Shown here: in pieces, positions 38,127 through 47,385 of the stretch
How the letters are laid out: each line of letters opens with the position of its first letter
Numbering within the stretch: the first letter of the stretch is position 1
Source: Mesorhizobium sp.
GTDB taxonomy: Bacteria > Pseudomonadota > Alphaproteobacteria > Rhizobiales > Rhizobiaceae
Direction of reading: 5' to 3'
Length of the DNA stretch: 64,000 bases
Assembly: GCA_004017535.1 (NCBI GenBank)
Contig: SAJS01000002.1
Span: 310,001-374,000 of the forward strand
Position numbers and translations under genes: made by a program
Notes under the pieces: model-generated
What the model saw: only the letters and a program-made list of their open reading frames with translations
Databases searched by the model: none
What the model was told of the DNA's origin: nothing

Positions 38127-38834
38127 ATGTCGGCTCCTTTGCTCATCACCTTCGACAAGGTCTGGAAGAGCTATGGCGAGGGCGAGGCTCGCGTGCATGC
38201 GCTGGCCGGCGTCGATCTCGCCATCCGGCGCGGCGAATTCGTTGCGATCATGGGTCCCTCCGGCTCGGGCAAGTCGACGGCGATGAACATAATCGGCTGC
38301 CTCGACACGCCCACCGAGGGAACCTACAGCTTCATGGGCGTCGATTCGGGCAGGCTCGACCGCAACCGCCGCGCGCTTTTGCGCAACCTCTATCTCGGCT
38401 TCATCTTCCAGGGGTACAATCTCCTGCCGCGCACCACCGCGGCGGAAAATGTCGAGCTGCCGCTGATCTATCGCGGCGTCGCCGCGCGCGAGCGCCGCGA
38501 TCTCGCCATGCAGGCGCTGGCCGAGGTGGGGCTTGTCGGGCGCGAGCACCACACCCCGGCCGAACTGTCGGGCGGCCAGCAGCAGCGCGTCGCGATCGCC
38601 CGCGCGATCGTCACCAGGCCGACGCTGCTTGTCGCCGACGAGCCGACCGGCAATCTCGACTCCGCGCGCACGCACGAGATCATGGAGTTGCTGGCCAGGC
38701 TGAACGCCGAGCTCGGCCTCTCCATCGTCATGGTCACGCACGAGGCCGATGTCGCGGACTATGCCGGCCGCACCATCCGATTCCTCGACGGCCATGTCGC
38801 CTCCGATACCCTGAAAAGGGAGGAAGCGGCGTGA
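38127..38834 (+). CDS. MacB-type ABC transporter ATP-binding protein
   Basis: A 235-residue nucleotide-binding subunit of the LolD/MacB class. Walker [10 protein letters not shown], signature [14 protein letters not shown] and Walker [14 protein letters not shown] are all intact. In this family the ATPase drives mechanotransmission in the permease rather than transport through the membrane domain. ATG at 38127 lies 4 bases after the adaptor stop. The stop overlaps the permease start as GTGA. Confidence 0.95.
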   Translation: MSAPLLITFDKVWKSYGEGEARVHALAGVDLAIRRGEFVAIMGPSGSGKSTAMNIIGCLDTPTEGTYSFMGVDSGRLDRNRRALLRNLYLGFIFQGYNLLPRTTAAENVELPLIYRGVAARERRDLAMQALAEVGLVGREHHTPAELSGGQQQRVAIARAIVTRPTLLVADEPTGNLDSARTHEIMELLARLNAELGLSIVMVTHEADVADYAGRTIRFLDGHVASDTLKREEAA

Positions 38835-40048
38835 TCTGGGAGACCGTCCGCCTTTCGCTGCGCTCGATCCGCCGCAACGTGCTGCGCTCGTTCCTGACGC
38901 TGCTTGGCATCGTCATCGGCGTCGCCGCAGTTATCGCCATGCTCACCATCGGCTCCGGCACCACGGAGAAGGTCAAGGCCGACATTTCCAAGCTCGGCAG
39001 CAACCTGCTCGTCGTTCGTGCCGGCCGCCCGGCAGGGCCTGGCGGACCGGGTGGCCTCGACCAGACGGTGCGGCCGTTGGCCGAAAAGGATGTGACCGCG
39101 CTCGTCGCGCATCTGAGCGGCGCACGCGCGATTTCGCCTGCTTCGCAAAAACAGGTGCGCGTCATCTTCGGCACCGAAAGCCTGACCTCGGGCGTCACCG
39201 GCACCGACAGCGCCTATCTCGACGCCCGCGACTGGAAATTGGTGTCGGGACGGCCGTTCAGCGATTCTGAAACGCGCGCCGGCACCGGCGTCTGCCTGGT
39301 CGGCGAAACGGTGCGCCAGCAATTCTTCGGCGCCGGCGATCCGGAGGGCGAGATCATCCGCGTCAACCGCACCTCCTGCAAGATCATCGGCCTGCTCGAG
39401 CCCAAGGGCTATACCGGCTTCGGCCAGGACCAGGACAATGTCGTGCTGATGCCGCTGCACACCTATCAGAGGCGCATCGCCGGCAACCGCGACATCGACA
39501 ACATCTACATCGCCGCCGACGACCGCACCCCGACCAGCGAGTTGCAGCCGCGCGTCGAGGACATTTTGCGCGACACGCGCCGCATCACGCCGGACCGCGA
39601 TCCCGATTTCGCCATCCGCGACATGACCCAGATCGCCGACGCCATGACCAGTGCCACAACCACCATGACCGGCATGCTGGGCGCCGTCGCCGGTGTCAGC
39701 CTCCTGGTCGGCGGCATCGGCATCATGAACATCATGCTGGTCTCGGTCACCGAGCGGACGCGCGAGATCGGCATCAGGCTGGCGATCGGCGCGCACGAAA
39801 AACACATCCTCATCCAATTCCTGGTCGAGGCGACGGTGCTGTCGCTGCTCGGCGGCATCATCGGCATCCTGATCGGGCTGTCGCTGGCCGGCATGGCCTC
39901 GATGGCGCTGACGATACCGTTCGCGCCGAGCCCCGCCGTCATCCTGCTCGCCGTGGGCTTCTCCGCGCTGATCGGCATGGTGTTCGGCTTCTTCCCGGCG
40001 CTGCGCGGCGCCCGCCTCGATCCGATCGACGCGCTGCGGCACGAATAG
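38831..40048 (+). CDS. MacB/FtsX-type ABC transporter permease
   Basis: A 405-residue permease. It has one N-terminal helix (SFLTLLGIVIGVAAVIAM), a large periplasmic MacB_PCD domain, then three helices with the FtsX motif GGIGIMNIMLVSVTERTREI. In full MacB the ATPase is fused; here it is the separate preceding gene. It starts at GTG overlapping the ATPase stop. Probable role: export of a peptide, antibiotic or lipid-like substrate from the periplasm with the adaptor. Confidence 0.93.
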   Translation: MIWETVRLSLRSIRRNVLRSFLTLLGIVIGVAAVIAMLTIGSGTTEKVKADISKLGSNLLVVRAGRPAGPGGPGGLDQTVRPLAEKDVTALVAHLSGARAISPASQKQVRVIFGTESLTSGVTGTDSAYLDARDWKLVSGRPFSDSETRAGTGVCLVGETVRQQFFGAGDPEGEIIRVNRTSCKIIGLLEPKGYTGFGQDQDNVVLMPLHTYQRRIAGNRDIDNIYIAADDRTPTSELQPRVEDILRDTRRITPDRDPDFAIRDMTQIADAMTSATTTMTGMLGAVAGVSLLVGGIGIMNIMLVSVTERTREIGIRLAIGAHEKHILIQFLVEATVLSLLGGIIGILIGLSLAGMASMALTIPFAPSPAVILLAVGFSALIGMVFGFFPALRGARLDPIDALRHE

Positions 40049-40131
40049 CACTCGGCATCGCTCGGCTCTGTTGCCGCAAATCCTGCGGTGATAAAGCGGT
40101 CTCCTGGGAAACCTTGCAGGGGACGGACGAA

Positions 40132-40362
40132 ATGAGCAGGAAGGCGCGTGTGATCCTCGTGGCAATTGTCGTCGAGGCGTTCCTGGGCGGCATCTGGTGG
40201 TATCTGGCCCACTTCGGTCTGGCCAATCCCGACCGCGTCGCGCCCAACTTCCAGGAAGTCGTCGGCCAGACCATGGGCACGGCGATGGGCGCGCTCCTCG
40301 GCCTCTGCGTGATCCTTTTCCTTGTCGCCGCTCGCAACGACCGCAAGACCGCCAAGCCGTGA
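40132..40362 (+). CDS. Small hypothetical membrane protein
   Basis: A 76-residue protein with two hydrophobic segments (ILVAIVVEAFLGGIWWYLA and AMGALLGLCVILFLVAA) joined by a short polar loop. I do not recognise a family. The ATG at 40132 has a purine-rich GGGGACGGACG upstream. It follows the ABC permease by 83 bases and could be transcribed with it or alone. Confidence 0.6.
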   Translation: MSRKARVILVAIVVEAFLGGIWWYLAHFGLANPDRVAPNFQEVVGQTMGTAMGALLGLCVILFLVAARNDRKTAKP

Positions 40363-40390
40363 TCGTTCCGGCGTGCCGCTCGCGCGGCTG

Positions 40391-41107
40391 CTACTCGCTC
40401 CCAGCGAAATGCCATTCGATCAGCGGTTTCATATGCCCCATAAGACCATCCGGCAGGTCGGCGGCGTTGCGGATTACGACTGGCCCTTCGATCTCCGGAT
40501 CGGCCTCGGCGGCGACGAAGGCGCTGATGCGCCGCGCCAGCGCGTCGGCCGTTTCGGCAACACGGTAGCGGCGGAAGATCACCGTGCCGCTCGCCGTCGA
40601 CAGCGCGTGGTAGCGCTGTCCACGCTCGGCCGCTGAAAGATCGAGCCCGGTCTCCTCCCCCACCTCGCGTATCATGTTGAAGTCGACATCGACCAGCCCG
40701 TCGCGAAAATCGAGCGGCTCGAACGAGCCGGCGGCGAAATAGACGCGGCCGGCATTGACCGTGTGCCGGCCCATGCGGATCGCCACCAGCGCATTGTCCC
40801 CGGCGACCAGCATGGCATGCGCATAGGCATGCTCGGCACCGGAATTCTCGCGCCGCCTGCGCCACAGCATGAAGGTCGAATAATTGACCGCATGGCAGCG
40901 GCCGATGAGGCGGCTGTCCCGGTATGCCAGCTCGGAAAGCAGCACCACCGTGCCGTCGAACAGCGCCGGTTTGGCCGCAATCTCCTGGCGCCAGTTCTCG
41001 GCGATCGCCTCCGCATTGCTGACGGCGAAGGGATGCGGCTCGGGATCGAGGCGGACGTCGATCGCATCGACCGGCAGGATGACGTTGCGGGGCAGATCGA
41101 AACTCAA
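40391..41107 (-). CDS. NUDIX hydrolase-like protein
   Basis: A protein of about 238 residues. The REVGEETGL half of the Nudix box (REUxEExGU) is intact at about residue 158, but the preceding G-x5-E portion is degenerate: the usual glutamate position falls on a valine. Substrate is unknown; such proteins hydrolyse nucleoside diphosphate compounds. The start is uncertain. No in-frame ATG exists near the family-like N-terminus, so I use TTG at 41107, 4 bases after the stop of the upstream gene. The protein then begins MSFDLPRNVILPVDAIDV. Coupling to the preceding gene is likely. Confidence 0.75.
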   Translation of the reverse strand: MSFDLPRNVILPVDAIDVRLDPEPHPFAVSNAEAIAENWRQEIAAKPALFDGTVVLLSELAYRDSRLIGRCHAVNYSTFMLWRRRRENSGAEHAYAHAMLVAGDNALVAIRMGRHTVNAGRVYFAAGSFEPLDFRDGLVDVDFNMIREVGEETGLDLSAAERGQRYHALSTASGTVIFRRYRVAETADALARRISAFVAAEADPEIEGPVVIRNAADLPDGLMGHMKPLIEWHFAGSE

Positions 41108-41111
41108 GAGG

Positions 41112-42224
41112 TCACGCCATGTCCAATGTGATTGCCACGGGGCAATGGTCCGACGCTTTCGGCCTGTCCCAGCCGGCGCGCGGGAACCGCTCGACCTCCT
41201 GGCCCGCCGGGAAGATTGTGCGCCAGGGCTGGCCGTTGCGGATGATGTCGGGCACGGCGGTCGCGTTCTTCGCCGCCAAGGCTTTCGACAGGAGGATGTA
41301 ATCGAGCTGGCAGAGATGCCGCTCCTCCGGGCCGCGCGTGTGGTAGAAGCTCCAGCGATCCATCTCCGGCCGCCGCTCGACGACATTCTGGCAAAAGTCG
41401 CCGGCGGTCAGCACATTGATCGAGGACTGGGCTTCATCGACGACCTCGAAGCGATAGCCGTCGAAGCTGTCGCCCTCGATCTTCACACGCTGCCGGTAAT
41501 CGTTCATATCGCCGCAGATCGCCCAGCGCTTGTCGGCGGCATGGTCCTTGCCGAAACGCTCCTCGATGATGCGGCGCACGGCCTGCGCCTCGGCCATGCG
41601 CAGCGGCATTGTCGCCTCGCGGCCGTCCAGCCCGTTGCGCGGCGAGCCCATCGACTTGAAATGCACGAGATAGAGTGTCAGCGGCACGCCGCCGACAGTG
41701 AGGTCGACCTCCAGGCAGTCCCGGCGAAAGATGCGGTCGCTGGCCACATGCCCAAGCGCCGCAAGCTCCGGCGTGAAGAGGCCGAACCGCTCGAACGTGA
41801 CATGGGCGTGGCTCGTCATGCGCACGAACTCGATCGGCTGGCCCTGCATGGTCTCGTTGCGCATCATCACCGCGACATCGATGCCGCGGGAGTCGTTGCC
41901 GGCCGTGGTGTATTTCTGACGGTAGCCCTGCCCGATCATCTTGAACAGATAGCCATATTCGAACGCCTTCAGCGCCTCGATATTGTCGACCTCCTGCATG
42001 CAGATGATGTCCGCACGTGTGGCCGCTATGGCGAGCGCCGTCAACTGGCGGGTGTCGTCGGACTGGGCGATCGCGCGGGCCTGCTCGAGGACCCGGTATT
42101 CCGCCTCGCTCTGGATGTCGAACAGCGCCAGCGTGCGGTCTTCGTTGAGCTGGTTGCGATAGCCCGAGAAATCGAACCTGTTCATCAGGTTCTCGACGTT
42201 GAAGGTGGCGAGGCGCAGCGACAT
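41112..42224 (-). CDS. Endonuclease/exonuclease/phosphatase family protein
   Basis: A 370-residue protein with the EEP fold. LRLATFNVENLMNR contains the Asn of the active site, MQEVDN the metal-binding Glu, WAICGDMNDY the Asp/Asn pair and KASDHCPVAITL the final Asp-His. All key residues are therefore in place. Substrate (DNA, RNA, or phospholipid/inositide) cannot be told from sequence. I start at MSLRLATFNV; ATGs 4 and 7 codons upstream are possible. It shares a transcript with the NUDIX gene. Confidence 0.9.
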   Translation of the reverse strand: MSLRLATFNVENLMNRFDFSGYRNQLNEDRTLALFDIQSEAEYRVLEQARAIAQSDDTRQLTALAIAATRADIICMQEVDNIEALKAFEYGYLFKMIGQGYRQKYTTAGNDSRGIDVAVMMRNETMQGQPIEFVRMTSHAHVTFERFGLFTPELAALGHVASDRIFRRDCLEVDLTVGGVPLTLYLVHFKSMGSPRNGLDGREATMPLRMAEAQAVRRIIEERFGKDHAADKRWAICGDMNDYRQRVKIEGDSFDGYRFEVVDEAQSSINVLTAGDFCQNVVERRPEMDRWSFYHTRGPEERHLCQLDYILLSKALAAKNATAVPDIIRNGQPWRTIFPAGQEVERFPRAGWDRPKASDHCPVAITLDMA

Positions 42225-42389
42225 GGCCGTGACCATTGCGCGCAAGCGAGGCCGAAAACAAGAGCCGGGCGTATGCTCGTCATGGTTGATGGAACCTTTC
42301 CGTTCATCTTCCGTTCAGACGAAAAGTTCCAACAATAGCCCATTCCCGGGGTGCTCTGGGCGTGGGGCCTTTACTCCTTGGAGAGTGAA

Positions 42390-42965
42390 ATGAAACCGCT
42401 GTTTTCTTCCTTCAGATCCGGGCTCTTGGCCCTGGGGCTCGTTGCCGGCGTGACCGCGCCGTCGGTGGCCGGCCCGATCCTGCAACCCGATCTTGGCGTC
42501 GCGACTACCGCCGCCCCGACGATCATTCACGTGCGCGACAGCTGGGCAGGCGGTAACAACAACGGCAGCTTCGAGAACTGGCGTTGGCGTCATCGCGGCG
42601 GCGACTTCAGGTGGCGCGGCGATCAACACTTCTCCCGCGATTGGGACGGCGGCAGGTGGAATGGCGACGGCGATTGGCGTTGGCGGCGTCACCATCACCG
42701 CCACTTCCGGGATGGCGACGCGGCGCTGCTTGGGCTGGGTCTAGGCCTTGGCTTGGGCAGCTTGGCCTACAACAACTACTACGATCCCTACTATTACGAC
42801 CCCTATCCGCGCTACTATCAGCCGCGGCGCATTTACCGGACGGAGCGGCTTTCCAGGGCCCATGTCCAATGGTGCTACGACCGCTACCGGTCCTATCGGG
42901 CCTGGGACAACACGTTCCAGCCCAGCTACGGCCCGCGCCGGCAGTGCATTTCGCCTTATATCTGA
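42390..42965 (+). CDS. BA14K family protein
   Basis: A 191-residue secreted or envelope protein. The signal peptide ([19 protein letters not shown]) is followed by an Arg/Trp/Gly-rich and His-rich middle, then a hydrophobic glycine-rich segment ([20 protein letters not shown]). The C-terminal BA14K domain ([20 protein letters not shown] through [10 protein letters not shown]) has its two conserved cysteines. BA14K is named for a Brucella 14-kDa immunoreactive antigen; proposed roles include lectin-like activity. The ATG has GGAGAG upstream and a strong terminator follows. Confidence 0.9.
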   Translation: MKPLFSSFRSGLLALGLVAGVTAPSVAGPILQPDLGVATTAAPTIIHVRDSWAGGNNNGSFENWRWRHRGGDFRWRGDQHFSRDWDGGRWNGDGDWRWRRHHHRHFRDGDAALLGLGLGLGLGSLAYNNYYDPYYYDPYPRYYQPRRIYRTERLSRAHVQWCYDRYRSYRAWDNTFQPSYGPRRQCISPYI

Positions 42966-42982
42966 GCGGCCTGCTGGCACAG

Positions 42983-43015
42983 AAACGGCGCCCTTCGCGG
43001 CGCCGTTTTATTTTT
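42983..43015 (+). terminator. Rho-independent terminator of the BA14K gene
   Basis: A perfect 10-base stem (AAACGGCGCC at 42983-42992, GGCGCCGTTT at 42999-43008) with a 6-base loop is followed by TATTTTT. It lies 18 bases after the BA14K stop. Confidence 0.92.
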
Positions 43016-43131
43016 GCCGCAACCCTGTGCCGCGACCTTGATAACCCTAAATTCATCAGCGGCGCCTATTCATCCATGTCGGTGCTCCACATGCCGATTC
43101 GCAGCGAAAAATCGCCAGAACGTACCCTGCA

Positions 43132-43416
43132 ATGGCCGAGAACGAACTCAGATTCCAACGCCGCCAACGCGTCCTCAAGGGCGCGGCGATCTTGACCGGC
43201 ATCAACAATTCCGAGGTGACGTGCACGGTACGCAACATGCATTCGAACGGTGCGGAGCTGAAAGTGTCGATCGATGCACGCGTGCCGGACGAATTCCTGC
43301 TCTATGTGCCGGTCGATGGCATCGGCTACAGGGCCGTGGTGCGCTGGCGCCGCGAGGACCGCATCGGCGTCGAGTTCACCGGCACCGAGCCCAAGCCACA
43401 CTGGCACTACGGCTGA
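43132..43416 (+). CDS. PilZ domain protein
   Basis: A 94-residue single-domain protein with the PilZ c-di-GMP-binding pattern: an arginine-rich start (RRQRVLKGA), then NMHSNGAEL in the D/NxSxxG position, then AVVRWRREDRIGVEF. The usual RxxxR and (D/N)xSxxG motifs are therefore recognisable, so c-di-GMP binding is plausible. Its last 10 bases overlap the end of another PilZ gene running toward it. Confidence 0.88.
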   Translation: MAENELRFQRRQRVLKGAAILTGINNSEVTCTVRNMHSNGAELKVSIDARVPDEFLLYVPVDGIGYRAVVRWRREDRIGVEFTGTEPKPHWHYG

Positions 43417-43706
43417 AGGCGGATCGACTCTTCCCAGGCGACGAATTGAACGCCAACCAGTCTCGCCGAGCGCCAGCGAACAAGCGCCGCACGCGCGGCG
43501 CCATTGACCACCAGCTCGAAGCCCTGCGGCACGCCGGTCGCATCGCCGAAACTCAGTTGCGCGCCGTGTTCGGACTCGTTGCGCACCAATCCTCCCACCA
43601 CTCCGAAGCCGCCGTTGAACCGCAAGGTTGCGCCCCTGAGCACACGCCTGCGCCGCTCGATCCGGCGTTCGCCGGCAAATGCAGTACCACTATCCGTCGT
43701 TTCCAT
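43407..43706 (-). CDS. Second PilZ domain protein, convergent with the first
   Basis: A 99-residue single-domain protein with RRIERRRRVLRGA, NESEHGAQL in the loop position and ALVRWRSARLVGVQF. It has the same order and spacing as the neighbour, so the two are probably ancient duplicates. A start one codon upstream (MMETT) is equally possible. The genes converge and overlap tail to tail by 10 bases (43407-43416). Confidence 0.85.
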   Translation of the reverse strand: METTDSGTAFAGERRIERRRRVLRGATLRFNGGFGVVGGLVRNESEHGAQLSFGDATGVPQGFELVVNGAARAALVRWRSARLVGVQFVAWEESIRLQP

Positions 43707-43791
43707 CATCGCCAGTCTCCCAGCACCGTTCTGGCCCATGCGAAGCGAAACGTGTGCCAGCGTAGTCGTACCGGAATGAAACAGTCGGACG

Positions 43792-43822
43792 AAAAAAAGC
43801 CGGCGGATCGCTCCACCGGCTT
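43792..43822 (-). terminator. Rho-independent terminator downstream of ilvC
   Basis: On the minus strand a 10-base stem, AAGCCGGTGG paired with CCGCCGGCTT (one G-T wobble), has a 6-base loop and is followed by a run of seven T. It lies about 155 bases after the ilvC stop. It is oriented to end the ilvC transcript before the PilZ genes. Confidence 0.85.
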
Positions 43823-43978
43823 GCAACTTCGCGGCCAGAAGCTTGATGACAATTCGCCTTGCCGAGTCAGCTGGCGCGGGTTTCGAGAACCGGAGCGGAG
43901 CGGACATAAAGTCCGTGAGCACCGGAAGCGCAGAAACCTGCGGCAGATGGCCGGCAGGGTGGAATTGGCGCGAGCTTC

Positions 43979-45677
<1,699 letters not shown>

Positions 45678-45711
45678 GATCTTTCCCGGTTTTCCGGCCG
45701 CCTAGAGGAGT

Positions 45712-45759
45712 ACCGTACGTTACGGTTCGGCTTATCGCGCATTCCTGTTTCCGATGCAA
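45712..45759 (-). promoter_or_regulatory. Predicted promoter and operator of the TetR gene
   Basis: On the minus strand TTGCAT (complement of 45754-45759) and GATAAG (complement of 45731-45736) are 17 bases apart. Just downstream, 45712-45726 holds ACCGTA-CGT-TACGGT, a perfect 6-base inverted repeat around three bases. A repressor bound there would block transcription of its own gene, the usual TetR layout. Confidence 0.55.
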
Positions 45760-45806
45760 GGGGCTGCCGCGAAAAATGCGCGGCGGAATTGCGAAGGGCT
45801 CGCCAG

Positions 45807-46262
45807 CTAGTCGCTGGCCGGCGGATCGCGCAACCGTCCGAGCAGCCTGGCCAATGTCTTCAGGTCCTGGGCTGAAAGCCTGCCGTCCATTCGGTCGGCA
45901 ATGCAAGCGCCATAGACCGCCCAGATGCGGCGGCGCATCTCCCGGCCGCTTGCCGTGATGCGAACGGTCTGCCCGCGGCCATCGTCGGAGACGGGCAATT
46001 TTTCGACCAGGCCATCCGCCTCCAGCCGGGCCAGCAGCCTTGAGACGCCGTACTGCGCCAGCAGCACGCGATCGATCAGCTCGAACGGCCTGAGCCCGCC
46101 CTCGCCCGCTTCGGCGAGTTCGTGCAGCACGTCGTACCAGGCGAGCGGCGGCAGGCGGTTTGCCTTCAGCGCATCCTCGGTCCTTACGACCAGCTGGCGC
46201 GACACGCGCACGAGGCGCGCCCAAGCGGCGATGGCTTCGGGCGATGGGGATTTCTTCGTCAT
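45807..46262 (-). CDS. MarR family transcriptional regulator
   Basis: A 151-residue winged-helix regulator. LPPLAWYDVLHELAEAGEGG and VSRLLARLEADGLVEK, with the wing VSDDGRGQTVRITASGREMR, are typical of MarR. It is divergent from the Rieske-GST pair. The 96-base gap holds three copies of a palindrome that also flank a promoter, so it is very probably a repressor of those genes and of itself. MarR proteins usually respond to aromatic or oxidative compounds. Confidence 0.92.
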   Translation of the reverse strand: MTKKSPSPEAIAAWARLVRVSRQLVVRTEDALKANRLPPLAWYDVLHELAEAGEGGLRPFELIDRVLLAQYGVSRLLARLEADGLVEKLPVSDDGRGQTVRITASGREMRRRIWAVYGACIADRMDGRLSAQDLKTLARLLGRLRDPPASD

Positions 46263-46281
46263 CTGAGCAGCCTAGCGGATA

Positions 46282-46342
46282 GATGCAATTGCATCAAGCT
46301 TGACGATCAATGCATTTGCATCCATATAGATGCAATTGCATC
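46282..46342 (+). promoter_or_regulatory. Three MarR-type operators around a predicted promoter
   Basis: GATGCAATTGCATC occurs as a perfect 14-base palindrome at 46282-46295 and again at 46329-46342. A one-arm-altered copy, AATGCATTTGCATC, lies at 46309-46322. Between them the plus strand has CTTGAC at 46299-46304 and CCATAT at 46322-46327, a 17-base spacing that fits the alphaproteobacterial promoter consensus. The operators thus lie just upstream of the -35 box, in the spacer, and just downstream of the -10 box. Confidence 0.85.
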
Positions 46343-46358
46343 AACAAGGAACTCTCCG

Positions 46359-46664
46359 ATGAAACATGAGATCTGCAGGATCGCCGACATCCCCCAGGCC
46401 GGCAGCCTGGTCACACCCTTCTTCGGCCGCGAGATCCATGTCTGGCGCAGCGGCGAGCGCATCCGCGCGGCGGCCAATGTCTGCCTGCATTTCGGCGGAC
46501 CGCTCGACTGCAAAGACGGCACGCTTGTCTGCCAATGGCACGGCGCGAAATTCGACATGGAGAGCGGCGAGCGTCTCGAAGGACCGGCACCGAAAGCCTC
46601 GCGCCTGATGTTCCTGTCGACCCGCGTCGAGGATGGCGCGCTCAACTATGTCTGGGGAGAGTGA
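46359..46664 (+). CDS. Small Rieske [2Fe-2S] protein
   Basis: A 101-residue ferredoxin-like Rieske protein. The cluster ligands C42-x-H44 (CLH) and C58-x2-H61 (CQWH) are intact. It has no membrane anchor and so resembles soluble Rieske ferredoxins of dioxygenase or nitrite-reductase type. It is the first gene after the MarR-controlled promoter and precedes a glutathione transferase by 1 base. No oxygenase is nearby except the FAD enzyme downstream. Confidence 0.9.
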   Translation: MKHEICRIADIPQAGSLVTPFFGREIHVWRSGERIRAAANVCLHFGGPLDCKDGTLVCQWHGAKFDMESGERLEGPAPKASRLMFLSTRVEDGALNYVWGE

Positions 46665-46665
46665 G

Positions 46666-47385
46666 ATGACCCCAAGGCTCACCCTCGTCAGCCATTACCT
46701 CTGCCCCTACGTCCAGCGCGCCGCGATCGCGCTCGCCGAGAAAGGCGTGCCGTTCGAACGGGTCAATGTCGACCTTGCCGACAAGCCGGAATGGTTCAGA
46801 GCCACCTCGCCGCTCGGCAAGGTGCCTCTGCTCCGCGTCCGGCACGGCCACTCGGAGGAGGTGATTTTCGAATCCGCCGTCATCCTCGAATTCCTCGAGG
46901 AGACCGAAGCCAATCCCTTGCACCCCGCCGATCCGCTGGCGCGAGCCAGGCATCGCGCCTGGATCGAATTCGGCTCGGCCATCCTCAATGCCATAGGCCG
47001 CTTCTATTCCGCCACCAACGAAGCTGCTTTCCTCCATGAAAGCAGAGGTCTGTCCGAAATGTTCGCTCGTGTTGAGGCCGAACTGCCGGCAAGGCAAAGC
47101 GGCCCGTGGTTCGCCGGCGAGCGCTTCTCGCTGGTCGATGCCGTCTACGGGCCGATCTTCCGCTACTTCGACACGTTCGACCGCATCGATGATTTCGGCA
47201 TTCTCGACGGCAAGCCGCTCGTCCAGGCCTGGCGCGCGACCTTGAGCAGGCGGCAATCGGTCAAGGAGGCGGTCGGCGCCGATTATCCGCAGCGGCTGCA
47301 TGCCTTCCTTCGGGCAAAGGGATCCCATCTATCCGGGATCATCAGGCGGCAGGCCACTGCAACTCCGCAAGCCCGATCCGCCTGA
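46666..47385 (+). CDS. Glutathione S-transferase family protein
   Basis: A 239-residue cytosolic GST-like protein. The thioredoxin-like N-terminal domain has LVSHYLCPYVQRAAIAL, with a cysteine in the active-site position, and GKVPLLRV with the cis-proline; FESAVILEFLEE binds the glutathione gamma-glutamyl group. The C-terminal helical domain is GST_C. The cysteine and gene length suggest an omega-, beta- or maleylacetoacetate-isomerase-like class; the substrate is unknown. Cotranscribed with the Rieske gene. The last 44 bases overlap the FAD monooxygenase gene on the other strand. Confidence 0.9.
   Translation: MTPRLTLVSHYLCPYVQRAAIALAEKGVPFERVNVDLADKPEWFRATSPLGKVPLLRVRHGHSEEVIFESAVILEFLEETEANPLHPADPLARARHRAWIEFGSAILNAIGRFYSATNEAAFLHESRGLSEMFARVEAELPARQSGPWFAGERFSLVDAVYGPIFRYFDTFDRIDDFGILDGKPLVQAWRATLSRRQSVKEAVGADYPQRLHAFLRAKGSHLSGIIRRQATATPQARSA

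Noticed and set aside
43710-43978. A small gene between the second PilZ gene and ilvC
   Set aside because: Apart from the terminator the stretch has no frame with a start, ribosome site and plausible composition.
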